64,000 bases of DNA from CAVYGM01 sp963768025 (GCA_963768025.1 CAVYGM010000005.1:153046-217045); one strand, 5' to 3'. Positions 40,069 through 50,968 are shown, counted from the first letter of the stretch. The notes: generated by a model not told the origin, from the sequence alone. Translations and numbers: made by a program.

Positions 40069-42319
40069 ATGCGTATTTCTTTTCTATTGCTCCTTTTATT
40101 GGTCCAATCAGAGATTTTTGCCAAAGAAATTCTGGTCAAGAACACGGAGGCGTTACATGCTGCGGTCAAAACTGTCCAGCCGGGCGATGTCATTGTGATG
40201 GCCAACGGTACCTGGAACAACGCTGAATTGTTGTTTGAAGCCAACGGGACGGCTGCCCAGCCCATTACGCTGAAAGCCCAGCAAAAAGGAAAGGTAATCA
40301 TCACGGGAAAGTCAAATTTGAGAATTGCCGGAAACTACCTCGTGGTGGAAGGTCTGGTTTTTAAAGACGGCTTTTCTCCGACGACGGATTTGATTTCGTT
40401 CCGGAAAGACTCTAAGACATTGGCCAATAACTGCCGCTTGTCGGAATGCGTGATTGATAATTTCAATAGCCCCGAAAGGAATAACGTGGAGGCCTGGGTG
40501 GTGCTGTTTGGTAAAAACAACCGGGTAAATCATTGCCAATTCATTGACAAAAGAAACCAGGGGGTGACGCTGATTGTGCGGCTGGATACCCAGGAAAGCG
40601 TTGAAAACAAACACCAGATCGATCATAACTACTTCGGATTCAGGCAGAATTTGGGGGGCAATGGGGGCGAAACCATCCGGATTGGCGTAAGCCACAACTC
40701 GATGATGAACTCACAGTCAGTTGTGGAGTACAATTACTTCGACCGCTGCAATGGCGAGCACGAGATCATTTCCAATAAATCGAATCAGAACACCTACCGG
40801 TTCAATACTTTTTTTGAATGCAAGGGTACCCTCACCATGCGCCACGGCAACGAAACCCACGTTGAGGGCAATGTGCTGCTTGGTAATGGTGTGGCGTTTA
40901 CGGGCGGGATCAGGATCATCAACGAAAAGCAGACCGTCGTCAATAATTATTGCGAAGGACTGACAGGAAACCGGTTCAGAGGTGCCTTGACGGTGATGAA
41001 TGGGGTACCCAATTCACCCTTGAACCGGTACGTGCCCGTCAAAGAGTCGAACATCGCCAATAACACATTCGTGGATTGTGACCATATCGAACTGGGTGCG
41101 GGCAACGACAAGGAGCGCAGCGAAGCGCCCCAAACCACAACGATTAAAAACAACCTGTTTTATACCACAAACGCCCCTCAGCATTTCGGCACCTATGCCG
41201 ATTTGTCGGGAATCACTTTTGAAAACAATGTAGTCAACAAGCCCACTGATTTCCCGGCCAAAACGGGGTTCAGGGTCATCGAAACTACCCTCATTAACCA
41301 ACCCAACGGCACGAAAGTAATCAAGGAGGACATCGGGGCGAAAATAAAGGGAACCATTGCCAACCGGGAGAACACCGGGGTATCCTGGTATGCTAAAAAC
41401 ACCCCGTCAAATCAGAAGCCCAAGACCATTCAGGTGGCGGCGGGGCTGAATACCCTGTTCGATGCGGTTCAGAATTCGTCAGCCGGTGATATCCTTCAAC
41501 TGGGGGCCGGTGATTACAACCTGACCAAAGTGATTTCCCTCAATCATCCGGTAACCATCCGGGGGAAAGGACAAGCCGCTACCACGGTCACGTTTGAATC
41601 CACCCATCTCTTTATCATTGAAAACGAAGGGGGGCTTCGGCTCGAAAACCTAACGATTGATGGAAAACTGTCCTCAGATAGTCCGCTCAACGCGGTGATC
41701 GCCACGAGCAAATACGCCATGAACCGGAATTACAGCCTGTTCATCGACAACTGCACCGTGACCAATCTGACGGCTAACAATTTCTTCAATGTCTTGCGGG
41801 TAGCGGCCAGTACGTTTGCCGACACCATTTCAATCACCAATAGTTCGTTTTCCAAAATTTCGGGTGCGGTCATTGCGCTGGATCGGGAAACCGACGACAT
41901 CGGGCTGTACAACGCCGAAACCATCCGCATCGACAATTCCAGTTTTACGGACATCGACGGGGCGGCCCTGGTGCTCGTACCGCGGTGGCAGCGACGAAAG
42001 CACCACCGCAGGGTTGCTTACCGTCAATCATTCGACCTTCAAGAACGTCGGATTGGGCAAGAACAACCCGGCCAAAGCCGCCATCAGCCTGTGGGGATTG
42101 CAAAATGCCGACATCAAAAACTCCACCTTTGAGAAAAGTGCGGGTGTACGTATGGTGATGACCGTTGGCGAACCGACCGCTACGGCCCATCATTGCATCT
42201 TCAACCAAAAGGAGGATTTTATCATCAAAGGCGAGGGCTTCAGTCAGCACGATATTACGCACGACGCGGCGGGGAAAACAGTTTTAGGGGACGATAAAAT
42301 GGCCATCGGCACAAAATGA
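40069..42319 (+). CDS. PL6 alginate lyase
   Basis: Exported polysaccharide lyase of 750 residues with two right-handed beta-helix domains, like the two-domain PL6 lyases. It cleaves alginate by beta-elimination to unsaturated oligouronates. The N-terminal domain has the catalytic base and acid pair Lys237 (in HEIISNKSNQN) and Arg258 (in TLTMRHGNETH). Their spacing of 21 residues matches the known Lys/Arg pair of this family. The second helix runs from about residue 450 (IQVAAGLNTLFDAVQNS). A signal peptide ends at IFAKE. A single frame change near 41985 separates the last 110 residues. Its stop overlaps the PL17 start (ATGA), suggesting coupled translation. It probably acts in the periplasm or at the surface. 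Confidence 0.92.
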
Positions 42320-44535
42320 AAAAAGGAGCCCTACTTTTCATCCTGGCTTTTTGGCTACCGACCCTGGTCGTAGAGGCGCAAACGCATCCGTGTTTGACTC
42401 TGACGAAAAAGGGGCTGAAAGAAATCAAGGCCAATTTGGGTAAAACCCCGCTCTACGATAGGTCTTTCGAGCAGATCAAAAAGAGCGTGGATGCCGAAAT
42501 TGCCCAACCCATCGTAGTGCCCATCCCGAAAGAGCTGGCCGGGGGTTACTCGCACGAAGTGCACCGGAAAAATTATAACACCATGGAAAACGCGGGCATG
42601 CTTTTCCAGATTACGGGTGACGTAAAATACGCCAACTACCTGAAGGCCATTTTGCATCAATATGCCGATTTGTACCCCACCCTGGGCTTGCACCCCGCCA
42701 AAAATTCTTACGCCCGGGGCAAATTGTTCTGGCAATGCCTCAACGACGCCAATTGGCTCGTGAGCGTGGCCCAGGCCTACGACTGTGTGTACGATTGGTT
42801 GGGCAAAGCCGACCGGGACCGGATCGAAAAAGATTTGTTCATTCCCTTCGTGAATTTTCTATCCATCGAAAGCCCCCAATTTTTCAACCGCATCCACAAC
42901 CACTCCACCTGGGGTTGTGCGGGCGTGGGCATGATTGGGCTGGTGATGAACAACGAGGATTTTGTAAAGAGGGCATTGTATGGCACGACCGAGAAAACAC
43001 CGCTCAAAATTCAGCACGACAACGATGGTGGTTTGATCAGTCAGGAAAAAAGTGGTTTTCTGTCCCAGATCGATGGCCTTTTCTCGCCCGATGGCTTATA
43101 TTCCGAAGGGGCCTACTACCACCGCTATGGCGCGTATCCTTTCTTGATTTTTGCGGCCAGTCTGCACAACGCCCGCCCCGAATTGAAGATATTCGAATAC
43201 CGGGACAGCCTCTTGCTCAAATCGGTCTATTCATTGTTGGATCAGACCACTTCAAAAGGAGAGTTTTTTCCCCTCAACGATGCCCAAAAGGGAATGTCTA
43301 TCTATAATTCTTCCCTGATTTCGGCGGTTGACCTGGCCTATCATTACGGCAAAAAAGATCCGGGTTTACTCGCGATTGCGGCCCTGCAAGGCGAAGTAGT
43401 TTTGGATGAGTCGGGTATGGCAGTAGCCAAAAACCTTAAAAACAAAAAGCCGTATACCTATCAATCGATTCTCTACAAGGATGGAGTTGATGGCAAAGGC
43501 GGGGCCTGGGCATTATCCGTACCCCAAACGATTTGAATTTGGTGTTCAAGTCGGGGACGCACGGCATGGGTCACGGACACTTTGACCAGCTTTCCTATTC
43601 GTATTATTTCAAAGGAAACGAGGTCGTGCAGGACTACGGCATGGCGCGTTTTGTGAACATCGAGCAAAAAGCCGGAGGGGTATATCTGCCCGAAAATTCA
43701 ACCTTTGCCAAGCAAACGATCGGACACAATACGCTGACCGTCAATAAGACAACCCAATACAAAGGGAATAGCGACGAAGCCGACAAGTATTCGCCGAGCC
43801 TGAATTTTCACGATTTTGCTAACCCCGAGATCCAGGCCATCAGTTCAAAGGATTCCAATGCCTACGCAGGAGTTGTCCTGAACAGAACCCTGATCCTGGT
43901 GGATTCTAAGGCGTTCAAAAACCCTTTTCTGATCGATGTATTGAAAGTGAACGCGAAGACTGCAAAACACGCTCGACCTGCCGCTCTATTATATGGGTCA
44001 GGTGATAGCTACCGACTTCAAGATGAGCGTTCCGAATGAAATGGAAAAACTGGGGAGTAAAAATGGCTATCAGCATATCTGGAAAGAAGCCGAAGGTGTC
44101 GCCAACGCGGGCAGTAGTAGCTTGACGTGGTTGGGCAACGGGGTTTTTCACAGCTATCTATCCACGACCACACCCCAAGACAGCATTATTTTGGGCCGGG
44201 TAGGAGCCAGCGACCCGAATTTTAATTTGAGAAGAGACCCCATGATGATCTTGCGAAGAAAGGCGGGCAACACCACGTTTGCATCTGTTCTGGAATCGCA
44301 CGGAAGTTATTCGCCCGTCACTGAAAAAGCCATTAATTCGTACGCTGATATTGAGAAAGTGGAGGTAGTACTCGAACAAGCGGATTATACCGTAATACAA
44401 CTGACCAATAAGGAAAAAAATACCTGGATTTTGGCCCTTTCGAACCAAAACTTCCAACCGGATAAAAGCCATTCGTTACCCATTAAGGGTAAAAACATTG
44501 TATGGAAAGGCCCATACACATTAGTGCAATTTTAA
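42316..44535 (+). CDS. PL17 oligoalginate lyase (left arm copy), frameshifted
   Basis: Exolytic alginate lyase of about 735 residues that converts unsaturated oligouronates to monomers. It has an N-terminal (alpha/alpha)-barrel followed by a heparinase II/III-like beta-sheet domain. Key sequence includes RIHNHSTWG (Asn195-His196), SEGAYYHRYGAYPF (267-272 region), FKSGTHGMGHGHFDQLS with the second-domain His residues, and DYGMARFVN. A signal peptide ends at VEAQ. Frame changes near 43535 and 43975 split it into three pieces. From about 43010 onward the gene is also present, inverted, at the right edge of the window. It is translationally coupled to the PL6 gene. Confidence 0.92.
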
Positions 44536-44558
44536 TATACATAAACCAAATTTCGATT

Positions 44559-45313
44559 ATGAATTTAGCTGGTAAAGTAGCCGTAGTAACAGGGGGTGGA
44601 AGGGACATTGGAAAAATGACTTCCATCAAACTGGCTTCATGGGAGCAAAGGTGGTCATCAACTATTTTGACGCCCAGGAAGAAGGCGAGAAAACGCTGGC
44701 CGAAATTGCAGCAGCCGGTGGCGAAGCCATTCTGGTACAGGGTGATATGACCAGCTCAAGCCGATGTGGACAATCTGGTTACAGAAAACCATTGCCGCCT
44801 TTGGCAGCGAGATCAACATTCTGGTAAACGTAGCCGGGGGATTGGTAGCCCGGAAAACATTGGCCGAGATGGATGAGGATTTCATCAATTTCCTGTTCAA
44901 ACTCAATTTCAACACGGTGTTTCTGGTAACCAAGGCGGTGGTGCCTCACATGCCTGCGGGTTCGTCGATTGTCAATTTTGCTTCGCAGGCAGCCCGGGAT
45001 GGCGGTGGACCTGGTGCATCGGCTTATTCTGCCTGCGAAGGGTGCCGTTATGACCTTTACGCGGTCAATGGCCAAAGAATTGGGGCCGAAAAACATTCGC
45101 GTAAACGCCCTGTGCCCGGGTATGATTGCCACTACTTTCCACGATACGTTTACGAAGAGCGAAGTAAGAACCAACGTAGCCAATGGCACGCCACTCCGGC
45201 GCGAAGGACAAGCCAAAGAAGTAGCCGATTTGGTAGGGTACCTGGCTTCGGATGAATCTTCCTTCATCACCGGAAATAACATTGACATCAACGGGGGATT
45301 GGCATTCTCTTAA
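44559..45313 (+). CDS. SDR oxidoreductase, probable DEH reductase (left arm), frameshifted
   Basis: Short-chain dehydrogenase of about 252 residues, likely reducing 4-deoxy-L-erythro-5-hexoseulose uronate (DEH), the product of alginate monomer rearrangement, to 2-keto-3-deoxygluconate. It has the cofactor motif VVTGGGRDIGK (residues 9-19), then INILVNVAGG and a Ser-Tyr-Lys active site (SSIVNFASQ, ASAYSA). The C-terminal GNNIDINGGLAFS is intact. Frame changes lie near 44635, 44752 and 45030, at different places from the breaks in the right-arm copy. Together the two copies allow a full-length protein to be reconstructed. The position between PL17 and the KdgF-like gene fits the pathway. Confidence 0.82.
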
Positions 45314-45331
45314 TAAAAAAAAGAACTCATT

Positions 45332-45348
45332 CCGTCGCCCGGCGACGG
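45332..45348 (+). terminator. GC-rich hairpin, left arm only
   Basis: CCGTCGCCCGGCGACGG is a 17-bp palindrome-like hairpin preceded by an A-rich stretch and lies between the SDR and KdgF-like genes. The corresponding gap in the right arm (61641-61697) has unrelated sequence without it. Confidence 0.5.
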
Positions 45349-45397
45349 ATGGGTTTATTCAAAAAAATTCTAATAAAAACTTTAAAACAAACGCAAT

Positions 45398-45737
45398 ATG
45401 AACACAATAACCGAAACCCACATCGAAGACAGCTCCCTGGAATGGGAAGTGGTGAACGAATTGGTGAGAAGAAAAATAATGGCCTACGATGACAGCCTCA
45501 TGTTGGTCAAAGCCGACTTTCAAAAAAGGCGGCGTTGGGCCTATTCATCACCATTATCACAGTCAGATTACCCACATCGAAAGCGGGGTGTTTGCCGTGA
45601 CGATTGGTAGTGAAACCAAAACCTTGAAAGCCGGCGATTCTTTCTACATTCCCCCGAATGTACCCCATGGTGCAACGGCCATCGAAGCGGGGCTTTTGGT
45701 TGATGTTTTTAGCCCCATGCGAGAGGATTTCGTTTAG
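45398..45737 (+). CDS. kdgF: KdgF-like cupin (left arm), frameshifted
   Basis: Single-domain cupin of about 113 residues. KdgF proteins speed ring opening of unsaturated uronate monomers to DEH, the step between PL17 and the SDR. Metal-binding motif 1 is HHHYHSQITHIESG, and motif 2 includes SFYIPPNVPHGA. One frame change near 45530 follows a run of A's. The protein ends in REDFV here, whereas the right-arm copy continues for a further 12 residues with different sequence, so the two C-termini genuinely differ. It sits between the DEH reductase and transporter genes. Confidence 0.8.
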
Positions 45738-45797
45738 GCCATTGAAGCTATTAAACTTGTAGAGCCAGATATAACGCAGATAAACTAAACTATTCCT

Positions 45798-47134
45798 ATG
45801 AAAAAGATACCTTCAACCGATACCACGACCGTATCACACGAACCCGAAGAGAAAAACAGAAGGGAAAGTGCAGGGTCTGCGCTGGTGGATCATTGGCCTG
45901 ATTGGCATTGCCACCATCATCAACTACATCGACCGCAACGCCCTGGCGGTGATGTGGCCGGGCATTGCCAACGACTTGCAATTGGATAAGGAACAGTACG
46001 CCCTGGTGGTATCGTTCTTCATGGTGGCCTACGGGATCAGCCAGAGTGTATCGGGCCGGCTGTACGACCGGGTGGGCACCCGGCTCGGATTTGTGCTTTC
46101 CATCACCCTGTGGTCGATCGCCGCGGCCCTGCACGCGGTAGCCCGCGGGCTGGGATCCTTCTCGCTTTTCCGGGCTTTGCTCGGGCTGGGCGAGGCCGGT
46201 AACTGGCCGGGGGCTACCAAGTCCAACGCCGAATGGTTTCCCGTGCGGGAGCGGGCCTTCGCCCAGGGGCTTTTCGGAGCCGGCGCTTCCCTGGGAGCGG
46301 TGATTTCGGCACCGTTGATTGCCTATTTCTACGAAAGTCTGGGCTGGCGGGGTACCTTCCTGCTCATTGGTGCCCTCGGGTTGCTGTGGGTCATTCCCTG
46401 GTGGCTGATCAACAAGGCGACGCCCGACAAGCACCCCTGGCTTTCCGAAGCTGAGCGTACCCACATTCTGGATGGTCAGCCTCCGGTGGCCGTCAGTACA
46501 GAGGGAGCGATTTCCGTGAAAAAATTACTGAGCTTTAAAGAATCATGGGCGGTTATTTTGTCCCGATTCTGCCTTGACCCCATCTGGTGGCTTTTCGTAA
46601 GCTGGCTTCCCATCTACCTGCACGACGAGTTCGGGTTCGATATCAAGCAAATCGGTGCTTTCGCCTGGTTTCCCTACGTTGGGGCCGCCATCGGTAGCCT
46701 CGGAGGGGGGTGGCTGGTAGGCGTGCTGATCCGCAAAGGGTGGCCGGTGCTCAAAGCCCGGAAGTTTTGCATCGGGCTGGGGGGCGTTTTGATGTTGCCC
46801 GCCCTGATCGCCAGTGCGTTCGTGGGCAGCCCCGAAGAGGCCATGCTCTCCATTTTTGTGGCCCTCATGGGCTTCCAGATCGCCATCGGTAATATCCAGA
46901 CCCTGCCCTCTGATTTCTTCTCGGGCAAATCGGTAGGAACCCTGGCGGGCATTGGGGGTACCTCGGCCGTATTGGGCGTATTGATCACCACCTGGCTGGT
47001 ACCCGTCATGACGACAGGAAAGCTACATTCCCTTCTTTGGGATGGCAGCCCTATTGGTACCCCTCGGCATTTTTGCCGTGTTTTTTCTGAGTGGCTCGGG
47101 GAAACCCAAAGTAACGCCTACTGAGAATATGTAA
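45798..47134 (+). CDS. MFS hexuronate-type transporter (left arm), frameshifted
   Basis: Inner-membrane carrier of about 440 residues in the ACS branch, likely importing unsaturated alginate monomers or DEH. Signatures are YIDRNALAVMWPGIA (helix 1), GRLYDRVGTRLGF and GLGEAGNWPGATKSNAEWFP, the last typical of ExuT-like carriers. The second half has PIYLHDEFGFDIKQIGAFAWFP. Frame changes lie near 45865, after the polar N-terminal tail, and near 47030, beyond which the true C-terminus ends at 47134. The first 25 residues differ strongly from the right-arm copy, while the membrane part is nearly identical. Confidence 0.88.
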
Positions 47135-47167
47135 TCAATTGGCCCTGACTAATCGGGGCCAATTGAT
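47134..47167 (+). terminator. Perfect 12-bp stem hairpin after the MFS gene
   Basis: ATCAATTGGCCC (47134-47145) and GGGCCAATTGAT (47156-47167) pair perfectly across a 10-base loop. The hairpin begins at the last base of the MFS stop codon and ends 32 bp before KDG kinase. The same hairpin exists in the right arm at 59874-59907. TTTA follows, so weak intrinsic termination is possible. Confidence 0.65.
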
Positions 47168-47199
47168 TTACCAGACTAACCATTTACCAAAAGCAACGT

Positions 47200-48232
47200 A
47201 TGAAAGGGAAAATATGCTCCTTCGGAGAGGTGCTGCTGAGGTACTCCCCGGCCCCGCAGGGCGACTGGATTCGTCAGGCCTCAATGCCGGTTTTTGTGGG
47301 TGGGGCCGAACTCAATGTAGCCACCGCACTGGCGGGCTGGGAACTCCCCGCCGCTTACAGTTCGGTTGTACCGCAAAACCCTCTGGCCGACGACATCGTC
47401 GACTACATCGACAGCAAGGGGATCGACTCCACCCGAATTCTCCGGGCCGGACAGCGGGTCGGCTAGTTACTACCTATCGCAGGGGGGCGATCTGAAACAA
47501 GGGGGCGTCATCTACGACCGGGCGTATTCTTCTTTTTCTGAACTGGGTACAACTGCCGTGGATTGGGACTTGATACTGGATGGTACGGAATGGCTGCACC
47601 TGAGTGCGATCAGCCCGGCCCTCAATGCGGGGGTCGCCAAATCCTGTATCGAACTGGCCAAGGCTGCTTCCGCCAGGGGAATTACGGTTTCCATTGACCT
47701 GAACCACCGCGCCCAGCTTTGGAAATACGGAAAAGCTCCGGTGGATATCATGCCGGAGTTGGTACAGTACTGCGACGTGGTGATGGGAAACATCTGGTCG
47801 GCCAATGCCCTGCTCGGTGTTCCACTGGATGCTGACATACATGCCAAAGGACGGGTTTCCGACTATATCCAACATGCAAAAAATACCGCCGAGACCTTGC
47901 AAAATTGGTTTCCTCGTTGCAAAGTTATGGCCAATACCTTCCGCTTCGACGTACCGCCCACCGGGCTCCGGTACTTTGCCACCCTGGACACCAACGGTAA
48001 ACAGTATGTGTCTCCCGAACTCAGTACTCCGACGGTAGTAGACCGGATCGGCAGTGGAGATTGCTTCATGGCCGGCCTGATTTACGGCCTTCACCAGCAA
48101 CACGCACCGCAGGACGTGATCAACTTTGCCGCAGCGGCGGCCTTTGGAAAGTTGCAGGAGGCCGGGGATGCCACCCGGCAAACCGTCGCCGATGTCGAAA
48201 ATCGTATACCCACATCTTTCATTCCATCCTAG
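47200..48232 (+). CDS. kdgK: 2-keto-3-deoxygluconate kinase (left arm), frameshifted
   Basis: PfkB-family sugar kinase of about 344 residues that phosphorylates 2-keto-3-deoxygluconate (KDG) to KDPG with ATP. The N-terminal block is SFGEVLLRYSPAPQGDWIRQ, then VGGAELNVATALAG, the substrate-binding part of PfkB enzymes. The C-terminal signature DRIGSGDCFMAGLIYGL holds the catalytic Asp and the anion hole. A frame change near 47455 follows a GGACAGCGGGTCGG run. It is followed after 10 bp by KDPG aldolase, the next enzyme of the pathway. Confidence 0.9.
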
Positions 48233-48242
48233 TCTGACTACC

Positions 48243-48896
48243 ATGACACCAACCGAAATACTCGGCCTGATTGAAGCCAACCCCATTGTGCCGGTCTTTT
48301 ACCACAAAGATGCCGGGTACGCCCGCGCGATTGTGGAGGCGTGCTACCAGGGCGGCTTGCGCGTGTTTGAATTCACCAACCGGGGCGAGCAAGCCCTCCC
48401 GGTTTTCGCCGAACTAATCCGCTTTGTACGGGAGCACTGCCCGGGTATGGCCCTCGGCATTGGTACCATTCTGACGACGGAGGAAGCAACCCGATTTCTG
48501 GATGCCGGGGCCGACTTTGTGGTGCAGCCGGTCATTACGGAGGCAGTAGGCGAACTGTGCCGCACCAGGGGTGTCCTGTGGATCCCCGCCGGCACCACGC
48601 TGAACGAAATCTACCACGCCACGCAGCTCGGGGCCGGATTGGTGAAAGTGTTTCCCGGCAGCGTCGTGGGGCCCTCCTTTATCAAAGCGATCAAAGGGCC
48701 TTTGCCCTGGCTGAAACTCATGGTGACGGGCGGGGTGGAACCCACCCTCGAAAGCCTGGAAGCCTGGTTTGGCGCGGGGGCAACGGCCGTAGGGGTTGGT
48801 TCCCAGCTTTTTGCGGATGCCGAACCGGCGGCACTTTCCGGCCGCATCACCGCCTTGCTCGACCAAAGCGCTCACCTTTTTGTCCACCAATCTTAG
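48243..48896 (+). CDS. eda: KDPG aldolase (left arm)
   Basis: Intact 217-residue class I aldolase that splits KDPG into pyruvate and glyceraldehyde-3-phosphate. The Schiff-base lysine is Lys135 in GLVKVFPGS and the catalytic glutamate is Glu43 in VFEFTNRG. A phosphate-binding GTILTTEEA loop and MVTGGVEPTLE are also present. The ATG at 48243 gives the usual short N-terminus; a longer upstream frame overlaps the kinase and is not needed. Six or so residues differ from the right-arm copy (for example Arg28 against Cys). The next gene starts 10 bp downstream. Confidence 0.93.
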   Translation: MTPTEILGLIEANPIVPVFYHKDAGYARAIVEACYQGGLRVFEFTNRGEQALPVFAELIRFVREHCPGMALGIGTILTTEEATRFLDAGADFVVQPVITEAVGELCRTRGVLWIPAGTTLNEIYHATQLGAGLVKVFPGSVVGPSFIKAIKGPLPWLKLMVTGGVEPTLESLEAWFGAGATAVGVGSQLFADAEPAALSGRITALLDQSAHLFVHQS

Positions 48897-48905
48897 CGTT
48901 ATCCC

Positions 48906-49925
48906 ATGGAATTCACAAACTCTCACCCCTTGGCCCTGCCCGTCGGCGTTACGCTGGACCGGTATATCATGCACCGCCAAATGGCGTTCCCCTCGGCCTC
49001 GGGCGACCTGTCCCAATTGTTGCGGGACATTGCCCTGGCCGGCAAAATCATCCACCGGGAGGTAAACCGGGCCGGGCTCATCGACCTGACCGGGGAAATG
49101 GGGATTGAAAACGTGCAGGGGGAAAGCCAGCAAAAGCTGGACGTGGTAGCCAATATTCGGTTCTGCCGGGCTTTGAAAAACGGCGGCGAAGCGTGTGCCA
49201 TCGCCTCGGAGGAAGAGGAGGACATTATTCACACCGGCAACAATGCCGGCAAATACGTAGTAGCGATGGATCCCCTCGATGGTTCGTCCAACATCGACGT
49301 GAACGTCTCCATTGGTACCATCTTTTCGATATACCGGCGCGTCACCCCGATCGGCACCGAGGCTACCATTGAGGATTTCATGCAGGGCGGCCGCAAGCAG
49401 GTCGCCGCGGGCTATATCCTTTACGGTTCGTCCACGATCCTGGTGTATACCACCGGCCACAGTGTCAATGGCTTTACCTACGATGCCTCCCTGGGTGAGT
49501 TCATCCTGTCGCATCCCGACATGCGCAGTCCGCTGGATGGCCAGATTTACTCCTGCAATGATTGCTACCTCGAAGAGTACGAAACCGGAATTCAGGAATA
49601 TCTGAAAGAATGCCGGAATAAAAAGTGCAGTGCCCGCTACATCGGTTCCCTGGTCGGCGACTTTCACCGCAACCTGATCAAAGGAGGTATCTACCTGTAC
49701 CCGGCTACGGAGAAGAATCCCGAGGGCAAGCTCCGGCTGCTGTACGAGGCCTTTCCGCTGGCGTTTATTGCCGAAAAGGCGGGCTGTCTGGCGGTTTCTC
49801 CCCATCACCCCATCCTCGACATACCCCCGGTGAGCCTGCATCAGCGCATACCCCTGTTTATTGGCGCACCGACGATGGTCGAGGAATTGGTTCGTATGAA
49901 TTCGCCACAACCGGTACTTCAATAA
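48906..49925 (+). CDS. fbp: Class I fructose-1,6-bisphosphatase (left arm)
   Basis: Intact 339-residue gluconeogenic phosphatase that converts fructose-1,6-bisphosphate to fructose-6-phosphate. The metal and substrate motif MDPLDGSSNID is at 121-131. Earlier IASEEEED supplies acidic metal ligands, and later KGGIYLYP and LLYEAFPLAFIAEKAGG-like sequence complete the family pattern. The two copies differ at one residue near the C-terminus (Pro or Ala). Presence in an alginate PUL makes sense, because alginate carbon enters as pyruvate and triose phosphate and hexose phosphates must then be made by gluconeogenesis. It is expressed directly after KDPG aldolase. Confidence 0.95.
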   Translation: MEFTNSHPLALPVGVTLDRYIMHRQMAFPSASGDLSQLLRDIALAGKIIHREVNRAGLIDLTGEMGIENVQGESQQKLDVVANIRFCRALKNGGEACAIASEEEEDIIHTGNNAGKYVVAMDPLDGSSNIDVNVSIGTIFSIYRRVTPIGTEATIEDFMQGGRKQVAAGYILYGSSTILVYTTGHSVNGFTYDASLGEFILSHPDMRSPLDGQIYSCNDCYLEEYETGIQEYLKECRNKKCSARYIGSLVGDFHRNLIKGGIYLYPATEKNPEGKLRLLYEAFPLAFIAEKAGCLAVSPHHPILDIPPVSLHQRIPLFIGAPTMVEELVRMNSPQPVLQ

Positions 49926-50021
49926 CCATCTCCCATTTTCTCTCAATGCCTGGCTATGACTGTACTACCACCGGATGCCCCTGGACATTGAAATGAATAG
50001 TAAACCTTAAAAACGAAAGCA

Positions 50022-50851
50022 ATGAAAGCAATAATCAGATTAATCGCTATCTCAGTAACACTACTGTCGTCCGTGCCAGGTGTTGCTCAGGAAATTCAAA
50101 TGGAAAACCTTTCCATGAAGGTATTACCCAACACGAGCGAGTACAGTAAGACGATCCTTAAGAACGAAATGGGGGAATTAAAGTCACCCAAATCTCAATC
50201 ACGGGCGATACCGTTAAGAAAGAAACTCAGGACGACGACTTACGGAATATTTATCTTTTCGTAAAGGGAAATGGAAAAGTAAAGGCCAATAAAGAACTAT
50301 TCGATATTGTCCCGGAAACCGTTCTGGTGCAGAATGCGATCCGGAACCTGACCATTCAGGCCGAGAAAAACGACACGCTCCATTTCCTGAAAATTTCGAG
50401 TAAGTTGACGGAGCAGGATAAGCTGGACCTGAAAACGTTTCCGAAGGAAAATACGGAGAAAATATATTTCAAGAAATTCACGGATTGCGAAGCCTATACG
50501 GAACCCATCAAGAGTCCTAAAACGGTGAGCCGGACGATTTTCCCCAATAAATACATACCTCGGATTGCCATGGGAACGGTGCAGGCCAGCGGTCCCGACA
50601 AAGTGGATCCGCACGAACACGCCATGCTGGAGCAACTGTTCCTGGGCCTGGCCGGTAACGACATTACCGTTAGTGCCGATGACGCCAAAGCAAATCTCCC
50701 GGAATACTCCCTGCTGCATATTCCCCTGGGGTCGAGCCATGGGGTAAAAGTCGACCAGGGAAAAGAAATGTATTACATCTGGATGGATTTCTTTTTGGAC
50801 AAAAAAGGCGAGGAATGGCTGAAAACGCATAACGCGATCAAAAAGCCCTGA
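50022..50851 (+). CDS. Secreted cupin-like protein of unknown function (left arm)
   Basis: Exported protein of about 276 residues whose family I do not recognise. The signal peptide ends at VPGVAQE. The N-terminal half is beta-rich and polar; the C-terminal half looks like a cupin barrel (DPHEHAMLEQLFLGLAGNDI, then LLHIPLGSSHGV), with the HxH and distal His of a metal site. A related fold could bind or modify uronates outside the cytoplasm, but that is inference. A frame change near 50180 disrupts this copy; the right-arm copy is intact. It follows the FBPase gene after a 96-bp gap and precedes a susC. Confidence 0.6.
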
Positions 50852-50936
50852 ACAGGAGGTAGATATCTCCCAACGGGAAGAAATCTTTTATTTGACCCAG
50901 CCAGTCTTTCTAATCGGAGAGCTATCCAGCACAAAC

Positions 50937-50968
50937 GGCACCAAGTTACTTCCCCGTAATTTGGTGCC
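50937..50968 (+). promoter_or_regulatory. Inverted repeat in the 461-bp gap before susC (left arm)
   Basis: GGCACCAA and TTGGTGCC enclose GTTACTTCCCCGTAAT, with a further TTAC/GTAA pairing, giving a 32-bp hairpin or operator. It is kept in both arms although flanking bases differ. The rest of 50852-51312 holds no gene; a T8 run near 51030 and an AAAAAAAAAC tract near 51105 are visible. Confidence 0.45.

Noticed and set aside
44517..44530. ATTAGTGCAAT resembling the CTTAGTGC operator at the end of the PL17 gene
   Set aside because: It lies within the coding end and stop codon, lacks the second half-site and has no promoter beside it.
48414..49946. A 510-codon open frame antisense to eda and fbp (and its mirror at 57124-58632, 502 codons)
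   Set aside because: The sense strand has two clearly functional enzymes with intact motifs. The antisense product has no recognisable domain and arises from GC-rich codon use; its presence in both arms only reflects the duplication.
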